Shown: positions 20,349 through 29,468, counted from the first letter of the stretch. The stretch: DNA of 64,000 nt from Rhizobium herbae (GCF_017873135.1 NZ_JAGGJV010000003.1:124001-188000), one strand, 5' to 3'. A program made the numbers and translations. Notes: generated by a model not told the origin, from the sequence alone.

Positions 20349-21923
20349 ATGTTTGAAAGTCTCCAGGACCGCCTTGGGTCAATCCTGAATGGATTGACCG
20401 GCCGTGGCGCGCTGTCGGAAGCCGATGTTTCGGCTGCCCTGCGCGAGGTTCGCCGTGCGCTCCTGGAAGCAGACGTCGCGCTCGAAGTCGTGCGCTCGTT
20501 CACCGACAAGGTGCGGGAAAAGGCCGTCGGCGCGGAAATCCTGAAGTCGATCAAGCCCGGCCAGATGGTCGTCAAGATCGTCCATGACGAGCTGATTGCC
20601 ATGCTCGGCTCCGAAGGCGTGCCGATCGATCTCAACGCGCCGGCCCCGGTCGTCATCATGATGGTCGGTCTGCAGGGCTCCGGTAAAACCACGACGACGG
20701 GCAAGATCGCCCTTCGCATGAAGACGCGGGACAAGAAGAAGGTCCTGATGGCGTCGCTCGACACGCGCCGTCCGGCAGCCCAGGAGCAGCTTCGGCAGTT
20801 GGGCGTCCAGACCGGCGTCGATACGCTGGCGATCATTGCCGGCCAGTCGCCGACCGATATCGCCGCGCGCGCAGTCCAAGCCGCCAAGCTCGGCGGCCAT
20901 GACATCGTCATTCTCGACACCGCCGGCCGCACGCATATCGACGAGCCGCTGATGCTCGAGATGGCCGAGATCAAGCGCCGCTCGAACCCGCATGAAATCC
21001 TGCTCGTCGCCGATGCGCTGACCGGCCAGGACGCCGTCAACCTTGCCCGCAATTTCGACGAGCGAGTCGGCATTACCGGCCTCGTGCTCACCCGCATGGA
21101 TGGCGACGGACGCGGCGGTGCGGCTTTGTCGATGCGCGCCGTCACCGGCAAGCCGATCAAGCTGATCGGTGTCGGCGAAAAGATGTCGGAGCTGGAAGAG
21201 TTCCATCCGCGCCGCGTCGCCGACCGTATCCTCGGCATGGGCGACATCGTCTCGCTGGTCGAGAAGGCCGCCGAAAACATCGATGCCGAGAAGGCGGCGG
21301 CCATGGCCGCCAAGATGAAGACCGGCAAGTTCGACTTGAACGATCTCGCCGACCAACTCGGCCAGATGCAGAAGATGGGCGGCATGGGCGGCATCATGGG
21401 CATGATGCCCGGCATGGCCGGCATGAAAGACAAGATGGCCTCGGCCGGCCTCGACGACCGCATGTTCGGCCGCCAGCTCGCCATCATCTCCTCGATGACC
21501 AAGGCCGAGCGCGCCAATCCCGATATCCTCAAGCACTCCCGCAAGAAGCGCATCGCCGCCGGTTCCGGCACCGATGCGGCCGAAATCAACAAGCTGCTGA
21601 AAATGCACCGTTCCATGGCCGACATGATGAAAATGATGGGCGGCAAGGGCAAGGGCGGCATGATGAAGCAGATGATGGGCGGCCTTGCCGGCAAGATGGG
21701 TCTTGGCGGAATGGGCGGCGGCATGGGCGGCATGCCCGATCTGTCGAAGATGGACCCCAAGCAGCTGGAAGCCCTGCAGAAGCAGGCGGAAGCCGCCGGT
21801 CTCGGCAAGGGCGGCATGCCCGGCATGGGCGGTGGCGGTTTGCCGGGGTTGGGCGGCGGCATGAAGCTGCCCGGTCTCGGTGGCGGATTCCCGGGCCTGC
21901 CCGGTTTGCCGAAGAAGAAGTGA
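20349..21923 (+). CDS. ffh: Signal recognition particle protein Ffh
   Basis: GTPase subunit of the signal recognition particle that targets nascent membrane proteins to FtsY and the translocon. The 524-residue protein has the N domain (residues 1-~85), the G domain with the P-loop GLQGSGKTTTTGKIA (107 onwards), DTRRPAAQEQL and DTAGR, and the Met-rich M domain. The last ~70 residues are an unusual Gly/Met/Pro/Lys-rich tail (GLGGMGGGMGGMP and similar) ending in KKK, longer than in enterobacterial Ffh but usual in rhizobia. It is the first gene of ffh-chorismate mutase-rpsP-rimM-trmD. Confidence 0.98.
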   Translation: MFESLQDRLGSILNGLTGRGALSEADVSAALREVRRALLEADVALEVVRSFTDKVREKAVGAEILKSIKPGQMVVKIVHDELIAMLGSEGVPIDLNAPAPVVIMMVGLQGSGKTTTTGKIALRMKTRDKKKVLMASLDTRRPAAQEQLRQLGVQTGVDTLAIIAGQSPTDIAARAVQAAKLGGHDIVILDTAGRTHIDEPLMLEMAEIKRRSNPHEILLVADALTGQDAVNLARNFDERVGITGLVLTRMDGDGRGGAALSMRAVTGKPIKLIGVGEKMSELEEFHPRRVADRILGMGDIVSLVEKAAENIDAEKAAAMAAKMKTGKFDLNDLADQLGQMQKMGGMGGIMGMMPGMAGMKDKMASAGLDDRMFGRQLAIISSMTKAERANPDILKHSRKKRIAAGSGTDAAEINKLLKMHRSMADMMKMMGGKGKGGMMKQMMGGLAGKMGLGGMGGGMGGMPDLSKMDPKQLEALQKQAEAAGLGKGGMPGMGGGGLPGLGGGMKLPGLGGGFPGLPGLPKKK

Positions 21924-21936
21924 GGACTGGACCCGA

Positions 21937-22239
21937 ATGATTGATCCGGCAGTCAAACAGGAACTCTCGGGCTACCGCCAGTCGATCGACAATATCGACG
22001 CGGCGCTCGTGCACATGCTGGCCGAACGCTTCCGCTGCACCAAGGCGGTGGGCGTGCTGAAAGCCAAGTACAATTTGCCGCCGGCGGACCCGGCGCGCGA
22101 GGAATACCAGATCGACCGCCTTCGGCGCCTCGCCAAGGAAGCCGATCTGGACCCGGATTTCGCGGAGAAGTTCCTGAACTTCATCATCCACGAAGTCATC
22201 CGGCATCATGAAGCCATCGCTGCCGATCTCAAGGATTGA
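21937..22239 (+). CDS. Chorismate mutase, AroQ type
   Basis: 100-residue all-helical enzyme converting chorismate to prephenate for Phe/Tyr synthesis. The pattern LSGYRQSIDNIDAALVHML, then ERF, KAVGVLK and FLNFIIHEVIRHHE fits a short monofunctional AroQ domain with the active-site Arg and Lys in helix 1 and 2. The start at 21937 follows the ffh stop by 13 bases, so the two genes are co-transcribed; this chorismate mutase next to ffh is common in rhizobia. Confidence 0.92.
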   Translation: MIDPAVKQELSGYRQSIDNIDAALVHMLAERFRCTKAVGVLKAKYNLPPADPAREEYQIDRLRRLAKEADLDPDFAEKFLNFIIHEVIRHHEAIAADLKD

Positions 22240-22302
22240 TCAGCTTTAACAATACACAAAAAGGCCGTCTCAGACGGTTTGATATCTCAAGGAGTACATG
22301 AC

Positions 22303-22665
22303 ATGGCACTGAAAATTCGTCTCGCCCGCGGTGGTTCCAAGAAGCGCCCGTTCTACCAGATCGTTATCGCCGACGTGCGTTCGCCGCGCGACGGCCGTTT
22401 CCTGGAAAAGGTCGGTTCCTGGAACCCGATGCTGAAGAAGGACGACGCAAAGCGCGTTGAACTGAACGTCGAGCGCATCCAGCATTGGATGTCGAACGGC
22501 GCGCTGCCGACCGACCGCGTCCTGCGCTTCCTCAACGAAGCCGGCGTTGCAACGCGCGAAACCCGCGTCAACCCGACCAAGGGCCTGCCGGGCAAGAAGG
22601 CGCTGGAACGTATCGCCGAAGCCAAGCAGAAGGCTGAAGACGCAGCCGCCGCTGCTGCTGAATAA
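22303..22665 (+). CDS. rpsP: 30S ribosomal protein S16
   Basis: 120-residue S16, a small-subunit assembly protein. It starts [20 protein letters not shown], a nearly invariant S16 N-terminus, and ends with a short Ala-rich tail. The ATG at 22303 is used because an AAGGAG site lies eleven bases upstream, and the in-frame ATG eight codons earlier sits before that site. It is followed by a terminator-like hairpin before rimM. Confidence 0.98.
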   Translation: MALKIRLARGGSKKRPFYQIVIADVRSPRDGRFLEKVGSWNPMLKKDDAKRVELNVERIQHWMSNGALPTDRVLRFLNEAGVATRETRVNPTKGLPGKKALERIAEAKQKAEDAAAAAAE

Positions 22666-22742
22666 TACCAAGGATCGCCGGTAGGAACCCATAGGATCGG
22701 CTCGATCTTTGTTCCCGGCCAGGCGATAGCCTATTTTTGAAG

Positions 22743-22775
22743 CGGGCGGCGTTTTCATGCCGCCCGTTTTCGTTT
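22743..22775 (+). terminator. Terminator-like hairpin between rpsP and rimM
   Basis: 8-bp stem CGGGCGGC (22743-22750) with GCCGCCCG (22759-22766) and loop GTTTTCAT, followed by TTTTCGTTT. It could end or attenuate transcription after rpsP, leaving partial read-through into rimM-trmD, 35 bases on. Confidence 0.75.
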
Positions 22776-22809
22776 ATGCGAGTGGCACAATCTGGAGAGT
22801 GACCCGGCA

Positions 22810-23373
22810 ATGAGCAAACTCAACAACCCTGTGCTGATGGGAACGATCGGCGGCGCTCAAGGGCTGCGCGGCGAAGTGCGCGTCAAATCCTTTGCCGAGG
22901 ATCCGACGGCGATCGGCGACTACGGCCATCTCCATGCCGAGGACGGACGCACATTCGAGGTTCTGGAAGTGCGCGAGGCGAAGAACGTCGTCATCGTGCG
23001 GTTTCGCGGCGTCAACGACCGCAATGCCGCCGAGGCGCTGAACGGCCTGGAACTTTATGTCGAGCGCGACAACCTGCCCGACGACGATCTCGACGAGGAC
23101 GAATTCTTCTATGCCGATCTCGAGGGTCTCGAAGCGCTCGATGCCGATGGCAAGAGCTACGGCACGGTCACCGGCGTGTTCGATTTCGGCGCGGGCGATC
23201 TTCTGGAGCTGAAAGGCCCCGGCAAGCGGCCGGTGCTGATCCCCTTTACCGAATGGTCGGTGCTGGAAATCGATCTGGAAGCCGGCACCATGCTGGTCGA
23301 TCCGCTGGCGGCCGGCCTGACCGACGACAAGGACGAGGATCCGACCAGCCAGTTCAAGCCCAAGGCGAAGTGA
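22810..23373 (+). CDS. rimM: 16S rRNA processing protein RimM
   Basis: 187-residue 30S maturation factor that binds S19 and helps process 16S rRNA. The N-terminal RimM domain holds GTIGGAQGLRGEVRVKSF and the C-terminal PRC-barrel half contains DLLELKGPGKRPVLIPF, in normal order. The product has an acidic linker (NLPDDDLDEDEFFYADLEGLE). It lies between rpsP and trmD, three bases before trmD, the conserved bacterial order. Confidence 0.97.
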   Translation: MSKLNNPVLMGTIGGAQGLRGEVRVKSFAEDPTAIGDYGHLHAEDGRTFEVLEVREAKNVVIVRFRGVNDRNAAEALNGLELYVERDNLPDDDLDEDEFFYADLEGLEALDADGKSYGTVTGVFDFGAGDLLELKGPGKRPVLIPFTEWSVLEIDLEAGTMLVDPLAAGLTDDKDEDPTSQFKPKAK

Positions 23374-23376
23374 GCC

Positions 23377-24057
23377 TTGTCCTTCCGCGCCACCATCCTG
23401 ACGCTCTACCCGGACATGTTTCCGGGACATCTCGGCCAGTCTCTGTCCGGCAAGGCGCTGGAGCGCGGCCAGTGGTCGCTGGACACCGTCCAGATCCGCG
23501 ATTTCGCCGAGGACAAGCACCGCACCGTCGATGACACGCCGGCCGGCGGCGGCGCCGGCATGGTGCTGCGGGCCGATATTCTGGCCAAGGCGATCGATCA
23601 TGCGTCTGATGGCGGCGACCGCCCCCGGCTTTTGATGAGCCCGCGCGGCAAACCGCTGACGCAGGAGCGCGTGCGGGAATTGGCGGCAGGGCCCGGCGCC
23701 ATCATCGTCTGCGGCCGTTTCGAGGGCGTCGATCAGCGGGTGATCGATAGCCGCCAGCTCGAAGAGGTTTCGATCGGCGACTACATTCTCTCCGGCGGCG
23801 AGCCGGCTGCGCTGATCCTGCTCGACGCCATCGTCCGCATCCTGCCCGGCGTGATGGGCAACGATCTTTCCGGCGTGCATGAAAGCTTCGAAGGCGGGCT
23901 CTTGGAGCATCCGCACTATACCCGGCCGCAGGTGTTCGAGGGGCAGGAAATTCCCGCCGTTCTCACGTCGGGCCATCACGGCGATATCGCCAAATGGCGC
24001 GAGGCAGAAGCGCGGCGGCTGACGGCGGAGCGGCGGCCGGACCTGCTGCGGAAGTAG
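23377..24057 (+). CDS. trmD: tRNA (guanine-N1-)-methyltransferase TrmD
   Basis: SAM-dependent enzyme making m1G37 in tRNAs reading CUN, CCN and CGG, preventing +1 frameshifts. The 226-residue SPOUT protein starts [15 protein letters not shown] and has the knotted SAM site in [28 protein letters not shown], with [13 protein letters not shown] and [11 protein letters not shown] as usual. The start is a TTG at 23377, only three bases after the rimM stop, implying translational coupling. Unlike the common order, rplS does not follow directly: three other genes intervene. Confidence 0.97.
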   Translation: MSFRATILTLYPDMFPGHLGQSLSGKALERGQWSLDTVQIRDFAEDKHRTVDDTPAGGGAGMVLRADILAKAIDHASDGGDRPRLLMSPRGKPLTQERVRELAAGPGAIIVCGRFEGVDQRVIDSRQLEEVSIGDYILSGGEPAALILLDAIVRILPGVMGNDLSGVHESFEGGLLEHPHYTRPQVFEGQEIPAVLTSGHHGDIAKWREAEARRLTAERRPDLLRK

Positions 24058-24079
24058 GCTCAGTCGCTGCGTCACAGTC

Positions 24080-24120
24080 GGCATGGCACGCCACATCGGC
24101 ATGCCATGCCCGTTTCGGGT
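24080..24120 (+). terminator. Possible terminator after trmD
   Basis: An 8-bp inverted repeat GGCATGGC (24080-24087) with GCCATGCC (24103-24110) is followed by CGTTTCGGGTTTT. The loop is long, and the T-rich tail is interrupted, so this is a weak call. It lies between the convergent trmD and MFS genes. Confidence 0.4.
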
Positions 24121-24121
24121 T

Positions 24122-25345
24122 TTACTCCGCTGCTTGCGGCAGTGCGCTGGTGGCCAATTCCGGTCTGCCTCCGGAGAGCGTTCGCTGCCCCAGTGAAATG
24201 GTGAGCACAGCCGCCACGCCGGCCGCCACGGAGAGCCAGAAGCCATTCTGCGCACCAAAATTGTCCACGACCCAGCCCGCCAGAAACGCTCCGAGCGCCA
24301 TGCCGATGCCGATGCCGGTCATGACCCAGGTGACGCCTTCCGTCAGCATCGATTCCGGGACCCGGCGCTCGATCAGCCCAAACGCGGTTATGAATGTCGG
24401 CGAGATGGCGATGCCGCTCAGAAAGACGGCCAAGGCCAAAAGGGGCACGGTGTCGGCAATCAGCAGAGGCAGGGCCGTGACGGCAAGAACGCTGACGGCG
24501 ATCAGCAGCTGCTTGTGCAATGGCGTGCGCAGGTTCAGGGCGCCAAGCACCAGCCCGAGAACGAAGGATCCGACCGCGTAGACGCCGATCACAAGACTGG
24601 CAGCGCCCGGCTGTCCGAGTTCCTTGGTGATGGCAACGGTGGTGACCTCAGCCGTCGCGAACATGGAGCCGACAAACACCAGCGCCAGCGTTATGATCTG
24701 CACCGACCGCAAGCGAATGGCCGACGTCCGCGCTGTTCCGGCCTCTGCCGGACGCACTGCCGGCTCGGTCGATCGCTGCAGGGTGAAGGCCGCGGTTCCA
24801 ACAGCCAGGAAAATCGTTGAGATCAGCATGCCGGCTTCCGGAAACAGAGAGACCGCCAAACCGACCGAGAGCGACGCCCCGGCGATGTAAACCAGCTCGT
24901 CGGCTGCGGATTCAAAGGCGAAGGCGGTGTTCAGCTCCGGGCGGTCCCGGAAGATTTCGCTCCAGCGTGCCCGCAGCATCGCAGGAATGCTGGGCATGGC
25001 AGCGGCCAGAAAGGCGGAGACGAACAATGTCCATTCCGGCCAGTCCCGGCTGGCTGACAGAATGAGGAAAACAAAGGCCATCACCGAGACAATCGTTGTC
25101 GGCACGATGACGGCACTTTGTCCGAACCGGTCGACCATGCGCGATATCTGCGGCGCGGCGAGCGCGTTGGTCAGCGCGAAGGTGGCCGAAACAGCGCCGG
25201 CAATCCAATATTCGCCGCGCGTCTGCGACAGCATGGCGACAATGCCGATCGGGGCCATGGCAATCGGCAGGCGGGCAAAAAACCCGGCGGCGGAAAAGCC
25301 CTTCGCCCCCGGCACACTGAATATTTCCTTGTAGGGATTGGACAT
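24122..25345 (-). CDS. MFS transporter, predicted drug/metabolite efflux
   Basis: 407-residue major facilitator superfamily protein with about twelve hydrophobic helices and the loop-2-3 motif in PQISRMVDRFGQSA. Substrate unknown; the gene pair with a TetR repressor and its operators suggests efflux of an inducing compound. The frame opens 18 codons earlier, but MSNPYKEIFSVPG at 25345 is chosen because AGGAG lies eight bases upstream of it and the earlier start overlaps an operator. It is divergent from the TetR gene at 25487. Confidence 0.88.
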   Translation of the reverse strand: MSNPYKEIFSVPGAKGFSAAGFFARLPIAMAPIGIVAMLSQTRGEYWIAGAVSATFALTNALAAPQISRMVDRFGQSAVIVPTTIVSVMAFVFLILSASRDWPEWTLFVSAFLAAAMPSIPAMLRARWSEIFRDRPELNTAFAFESAADELVYIAGASLSVGLAVSLFPEAGMLISTIFLAVGTAAFTLQRSTEPAVRPAEAGTARTSAIRLRSVQIITLALVFVGSMFATAEVTTVAITKELGQPGAASLVIGVYAVGSFVLGLVLGALNLRTPLHKQLLIAVSVLAVTALPLLIADTVPLLALAVFLSGIAISPTFITAFGLIERRVPESMLTEGVTWVMTGIGIGMALGAFLAGWVVDNFGAQNGFWLSVAAGVAAVLTISLGQRTLSGGRPELATSALPQAAE

Positions 25346-25380
25346 CGGATGCTCCTGAAATCGTCTGGATGCACCACTTA

Positions 25381-25469
25381 CATACGTGGCGTATGCCACA
25401 AGGTGATTGCATACGTCCCGTATGTCAATTAAAATACGCGACGTATGTAAAAATAAATACGCGACGTAT
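25381..25469. promoter_or_regulatory. Four tandem palindromic operators for the divergent TetR regulator
   Basis: Four copies of a palindrome ATACG-NNN-CGTAT lie between the MFS and TetR starts: 25381-25395 (CATACGTGGCGTATG), 25410-25424 (CATACGTCCCGTATG), 25434-25446 and 25457-25469 (both ATACGCGACGTAT). Centres are 29, 23 and 23 bases apart. This arrangement fits a repressor covering both divergent promoters; binding by the adjacent TetR protein is inferred. Confidence 0.88.
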
Positions 25470-25486
25470 GTGAATCAGGAGACCTC

Positions 25487-26080
25487 ATGATCAAGCCGCG
25501 CCCCGAAATGATCGCCGAAACACGCGCCAAACTGGTCGCGGCTGCCCGGCATGCCTTCGGGACCGTTGGATACGCGCAATCCTCGATGGATGATTTCACC
25601 GCGACGGCGGGCCTGACCCGCGGTGCCCTCTACCACCATTTCGGCGACAAGAAGGGCTTGCTGCAGGCGGTCATCCAGCAGATCGACGCCGAGATGACGG
25701 CGCGATTGAACAGGGTTTCGGCCGGGGCCGCAACACGCTGGCAGGGGTTTGTGGATGAGTGTGCGACCTATATCGAGATGGCATTGGAGCCGGAAATCCA
25801 GAGGATCATGTTTCGCGATGGTCCCGCCGTCCTTGGCGATATATCGCAATGGCCAACCACCAGCGGCTGCATCGTCGCCCTCAAGAAAAGCCTCGGCCAG
25901 CTCAAGCAGGACGGTATGATTATCGACATCGACGAGGAAGTGACGGCACGCATGATCAATGGCGCCAGCAGCAATGCCGCCCTGTGGGTTGCCAATTCCG
26001 ACAACCCGGAGGAAACCTCAAAAAGGGCAGTGCAGGGTTTTCGCACGCTGCTCGAAGGGCTGCGATCGAAACAGGTCTGA
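25487..26080 (+). CDS. TetR/AcrR family transcriptional regulator
   Basis: 197-residue repressor. The N-terminal helix-turn-helix is clear (AARHAFGTVGYAQSSMDDFT then GLTRGALYHHFGDKKGLLQAV, residues ~15-60); the rest is the variable helical ligand domain. The ATG at 25487 has AGGAGA seven bases upstream. It is divergent from the MFS gene, and the shared 141-base spacer carries four operator copies, so it very probably controls both the transporter and itself. Confidence 0.93.
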   Translation: MIKPRPEMIAETRAKLVAAARHAFGTVGYAQSSMDDFTATAGLTRGALYHHFGDKKGLLQAVIQQIDAEMTARLNRVSAGAATRWQGFVDECATYIEMALEPEIQRIMFRDGPAVLGDISQWPTTSGCIVALKKSLGQLKQDGMIIDIDEEVTARMINGASSNAALWVANSDNPEETSKRAVQGFRTLLEGLRSKQV

Positions 26081-26105
26081 TGGGGTTGCCGCGGCCGCTT
26101 CAGTC

Positions 26106-26852
26106 TCACCCCGTGACAAAGTAATAAACCGCCAGCAACAATCCAACCACGACCACCAGCCCCCTGATCAGCGCCTGCGGCACGCGGCGGGCGAGCCAGA
26201 CGCCGGCATAGCCGCCGAGCGCGCCGCCGGGGATCATGACGGCGGCATGCAGCCAGCCGACGACATTGCCGCCGGCAAAGACGACGATGGCGACGGCGGC
26301 AATCACCATGGCGAGGAAATTCTTCAGCGCATTGACGCGGTGATAGTCGCCGCCGGTCGACAGCCCCAGCACGGCCAGCATCATGATGCCCATGCCGGCG
26401 CCGAAGAAACCGCCATAGATGGCGGTGACGAACTGGCCGGCCATGCCCAGCGGCCCGACCGGCGCGCCGTCCTCGGACGCCCTCGGGCGCAAGAGCGGGC
26501 CAAGCGCGAAGATCGCGGTGGCGGCGAGCAGCAGCCAGGGAACCATCGCCCGGAAGGACGGATTGGACAGCGACAGCAGGATCAGCGCGCCGGCAAGACC
26601 TCCGATCAGCGAGAGAATGCCAAGGACGATCACTTCGCGGCGATCGGCCCAGATCTCCTTGCGATACGCAAGCGCCGAGGTGACGTAGCCCGGAAACTGC
26701 ACGATCGAGGAGGTGGCATTGGCGACGATCGGCGGCAGGCCGGCGAGCGTCATCGCACCGAAGGTCAGAAACGTGCCGCCGCCGGCAACGGCATTGACGG
26801 CACTCGACAGGAAGCCAGCGACAAACAGCATGATGGCAGTGGATATGGACAT
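26106..26852 (-). CDS. TauE/SafE-family membrane permease
   Basis: 248-residue protein with about eight hydrophobic helices. The N-terminal FLSSAVNAVAGGGTFLTFGAMTLAG and the mid-protein GGFFGAGMGIMMLAVLGL are the two duplicated glycine-rich blocks of the sulfite exporter TauE/SafE (DUF81) family, which includes exporters of sulfite, sulfoacetate and other organic anions. Substrate here is unknown. The frame is open well upstream, but the family pattern starts at the ATG at 26852. It is convergent with the TetR gene and divergent from rplS. Confidence 0.9.
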   Translation of the reverse strand: MSISTAIMLFVAGFLSSAVNAVAGGGTFLTFGAMTLAGLPPIVANATSSIVQFPGYVTSALAYRKEIWADRREVIVLGILSLIGGLAGALILLSLSNPSFRAMVPWLLLAATAIFALGPLLRPRASEDGAPVGPLGMAGQFVTAIYGGFFGAGMGIMMLAVLGLSTGGDYHRVNALKNFLAMVIAAVAIVVFAGGNVVGWLHAAVMIPGGALGGYAGVWLARRVPQALIRGLVVVVGLLLAVYYFVTG

Positions 26853-27159
26853 GACGCTCCTCCAGCGGTACAAAAGGACATAGCCCGCAGGTTGACCGGC
26901 GGCAAGACGCGGAAATCGTCCTCCGCCGGCTAGCGGCAGGGAGAATTTTTGTTGCCTGGGGATGACAAGCGCCGCGCTTTGGTGTATTCGCCCGACCGGT
27001 TCGGGAAAAATCCCGTCGCCTGAAAAACAAAGAATGGTGAATTCGCTCCTGTTCCTCACTTGGGAACAAAACCTGGCGGCGCCTCGTAAAGAGGATTGGT
27101 CCAAGAGGTACGGTCGAGCGCTCTGGCTGTTTCAGAAGAACTTGAGAAGGTTGAGACCC
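26853..27159. other. Divergent 5' region of the TauE gene and rplS
   Basis: No gene is supported in these 307 bases. A short hairpin (TGTTCC with GGAACA around 27048-27067) lies about 100 bases before rplS and could belong to its leader, but it matches no leader I recognise. Confidence 0.4.
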
Positions 27160-27720
27160 ATGAACATCATCCAGCAGCTGGAAGCCGAACAGGCCGCCAA
27201 GATTGCCGCCAAGCGCACGCTTCCGGAATTTTCGGCAGGCGACACCGTCCGCGTCAACGTTCGCGTGACGGAAGGTACCCGTACCCGCATCCAGGCCTAT
27301 GAAGGCGTTTGCATTGCCCGTTCCGGCGGCGGCATCAACGAAAGCTTCACGGTCCGCAAGATTTCCTACGGCGAAGGCGTCGAGCGCGTCTTCCCGGTTT
27401 ACTCGCCGATGGTCGAAGGCGTCGAGATCGTTCGCCGCGGCAAGGTCCGTCGCGCCAAGCTCTATTACCTGCGCGATCGTCGCGGCAAGTCGGCGCGTAT
27501 CGTTGAAGACACCGGCGTTCGCGCCCGCAAGCTGAACGACGCCGAGCGTCAGGCCGTTGCCGAAGAAAAGGCACGCCTGGAAGCTGAAAAGGTCGCAGCA
27601 GCACAGGCTCTGGCCGCCGAAAAGGCAGCAGCCGAAGCCGCCGCAGCAGAGGCAGCCGCAGCCAAGGCCGCTGAAGAAGCCGCCGCTGCCGCAGCAGCAG
27701 CCGAACCGGCAGCAGAATAA
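27160..27720 (+). CDS. rplS: 50S ribosomal protein L19
   Basis: 186-residue L19, at the 30S-50S interface. The core starts [20 protein letters not shown], then [20 protein letters not shown] and [19 protein letters not shown], all standard. The last ~55 residues are a low-complexity Ala/Glu helix-like tail beyond the usual end; rhizobial L19 proteins often carry this. The ATG at 27160 starts the known N-terminus, with AGAAGG about ten bases upstream. It has its own terminator and is separated from trmD. Confidence 0.97.
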   Translation: MNIIQQLEAEQAAKIAAKRTLPEFSAGDTVRVNVRVTEGTRTRIQAYEGVCIARSGGGINESFTVRKISYGEGVERVFPVYSPMVEGVEIVRRGKVRRAKLYYLRDRRGKSARIVEDTGVRARKLNDAERQAVAEEKARLEAEKVAAAQALAAEKAAAEAAAAEAAAAKAAEEAAAAAAAAEPAAE

Positions 27721-27756
27721 GTTTCAATCCATCGGGATTGTTGGACATTTTTGAGC

Positions 27757-27783
27757 AAGGCGGCCTTCGGGTCGCCTTTTTCT
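27757..27783 (+). terminator. Rho-independent terminator after rplS
   Basis: A 7-bp stem GGCGGCC/GGTCGCC (one G-U pair, 27759-27765 with 27770-27776) around a TTCG tetraloop, then TTTTTCTTT. It lies 38 bases after the rplS stop and just before the methyltransferase ATG. Confidence 0.88.
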
Positions 27784-27800
27784 TTGGGGGCAAGAAAACA

Positions 27801-28631
27801 ATGGACGACTATCTCAAGACCAATCTTCTGAACTGGGACGACCGGGCGGCGCTGCACGCGACCGATACCACCGGCAGCTACCGGATCGACCGGGTGCTAT
27901 CAGGCGGCTCGTCGCTGCATGCGCTGGAGGCAGGCGAGATCGGCGAGATCGCCGGCAAGGACATCGTCCATCTGCAATGCCATATCGGGCTCGACACGCT
28001 GAGCCTCAAGCATCTGGGCGCACGCTCGGTCACCGGGCTCGATTTCTCGCCGGTCGCGATTGCCGCCGCGCGGGATTTTGCCGTGAAGGCCGGGACGCAG
28101 GCAACCTTCGTCGAGGCCTCGGTCTATGACGCGGCGACGGCGCTTGAGGGCCAGACCTATGACATGGTCTTCGTCACCTGGGGCGCCATCCACTGGCTGC
28201 CGGACATTTTTCGCTGGGCCGAGGTCGTCGCCAGCCTGCTGCGTCCCGGCGGCCGGCTCTACCTGCTCGATGGGCATCCGCAGATGTATCAATACGAAGG
28301 CGCTGAGAATGGCCGTCTGTCGCTCGCTTATGGCTGGCGCACGCCGGCCGATGCGCCGCTTCTGTTTGAGGAAACCCACACCTATACCGGCGACGAACGG
28401 CCGCTGACCCACCAGCGCATGTACGAATGGCTGCATCCGATCAGCCATACCGTCAACGCGCTCCTGAAGGCCGGGCTGACGCTCGATTTTCTCAACGAGC
28501 ACGAGATCCTGGCCTGGCGGCATTATCCCGACATGATCGAGACCGGCGAGGACCAGTTCGAGCAGGCGCCGGGACAGCCGCGCATTCCGCTGTCGTTTTC
28601 GATCGGGGCGAGCAAGCCATTGTCACGATAG
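27801..28631 (+). CDS. Class I SAM-dependent methyltransferase
   Basis: 276-residue predicted methyltransferase. The SAM-binding site is visible as GKDIVHLQCHIGLDTLSLKHLGA (motif I, about residues 52-74) followed by VTGLDFSPVAIAAARDFA (motif II) and TYDMVFVTWGAIHWLPDI (motif III-IV). The substrate is unknown; the C-terminal part has WLHPISHTVNALLKAGL, seen in small-molecule methyltransferases. It follows the rplS terminator and probably has its own promoter or relies on read-through. Confidence 0.88.
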   Translation: MDDYLKTNLLNWDDRAALHATDTTGSYRIDRVLSGGSSLHALEAGEIGEIAGKDIVHLQCHIGLDTLSLKHLGARSVTGLDFSPVAIAAARDFAVKAGTQATFVEASVYDAATALEGQTYDMVFVTWGAIHWLPDIFRWAEVVASLLRPGGRLYLLDGHPQMYQYEGAENGRLSLAYGWRTPADAPLLFEETHTYTGDERPLTHQRMYEWLHPISHTVNALLKAGLTLDFLNEHEILAWRHYPDMIETGEDQFEQAPGQPRIPLSFSIGASKPLSR

Positions 28632-28682
28632 CGGCCTGCCTGCCATGTCACCCGAGGTGTCGGCGGACTTGCCGCCGGCCGA

Positions 28683-29189
28683 TCATGGCTTGGTCGCGGG
28701 GTCCCAATGCTCGTCGGCCTTTCCGTCCTTGATCCGCCAGGTGTCGTACCAGGTCGTCGTATAGGTCTTGGCGGGATCCTTCTCGTCCTTGATCTCGCGG
28801 ACATAGCCGACGGTGACGAGATCGCCTTCCGCCGTGACGAAGGCGACCGGTGTCTTGATCTTTTCCGGAATGGGCGACGGCTTCCTGTCGAGCACCTTGG
28901 TAAAGTATTGCACCACGCCGGCGCTGCCCGATGCGGCGTTGGGATTGTGCTGGAGGTAACGCTCGGTCAGATACTGGTCCGCCTTGTCCCAACGATTGGC
29001 TTCGAGCAGATCGCGGATGATGCCGTAGACCACCTGTTTGTTGGCGTTGAGCTTTGGGTCCGGGCTGGTGAACAGCGCTTCCGCATCGGATGCCGCGACC
29101 ACCGCTTCCTGCGCTGATACAGGCGTGCCTGCCGCCATCAGTCCGGTCAGCGAAAGCGCAAAAGCGATAGGGGCCAGGGTTCGTTTCAT
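28683..29189 (-). CDS. Secreted SnoaL-like/NTF2-fold protein
   Basis: 168-residue protein with a signal peptide (MKRTLAPIAFALSLTGLMAAG...VSAQE, cleavage near residue 27) and a SnoaL-like NTF2 fold: ANKQVVYGIIRDLLEANRWD, then YLQHNPNAASGSAGVVQYF, and a final TWYDTWRIKDGKADEHWD, the usual order of SnoaL-like polyketide-cyclase-type proteins. A catalytic role is not certain; many periplasmic relatives have none assigned. The ATG at 29189 is directly before the signal peptide. It is divergent from the ABC binding-protein gene. Confidence 0.85.
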   Translation of the reverse strand: MKRTLAPIAFALSLTGLMAAGTPVSAQEAVVAASDAEALFTSPDPKLNANKQVVYGIIRDLLEANRWDKADQYLTERYLQHNPNAASGSAGVVQYFTKVLDRKPSPIPEKIKTPVAFVTAEGDLVTVGYVREIKDEKDPAKTYTTTWYDTWRIKDGKADEHWDPATKP

Positions 29190-29468
29190 CGGATGATTTT
29201 CCTTTTCAGTGATGCATGAGCGGCATCTGACAAGATATGGGGCGGCAAACGCGCCGCATCGGAACCTATGGACAAGCAGGCCTGCGCGAAAGGAGGCAGT
29301 TTTTCCGCTGAAGGTTCCAAAAAGATAACCAGGTTCCATGCGCCGTCGCCGATCTCTCTGCTATTTTCAGGATGTTGCCCGTGAAACCGACCGGCAAAGC
29401 CTCTCGTCTCTTGCCAGCCTGTCGGCTTCTGTGACAGGTTCCATTCGCCACAATTCAGGAGCCCATCC

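Noticed and set aside
20114-21956. Two long minus-strand frames opposite ffh
   Set aside because: Pro/Met/Ser-rich or His/Arg-rich antisense of the Gly/Met-rich ffh tail.
26853-27104. 84-residue upstream extension of the TauE-family gene
   Set aside because: The family core starts at the ATG at 26852; upstream codons overlap the rplS leader and have no membrane character.
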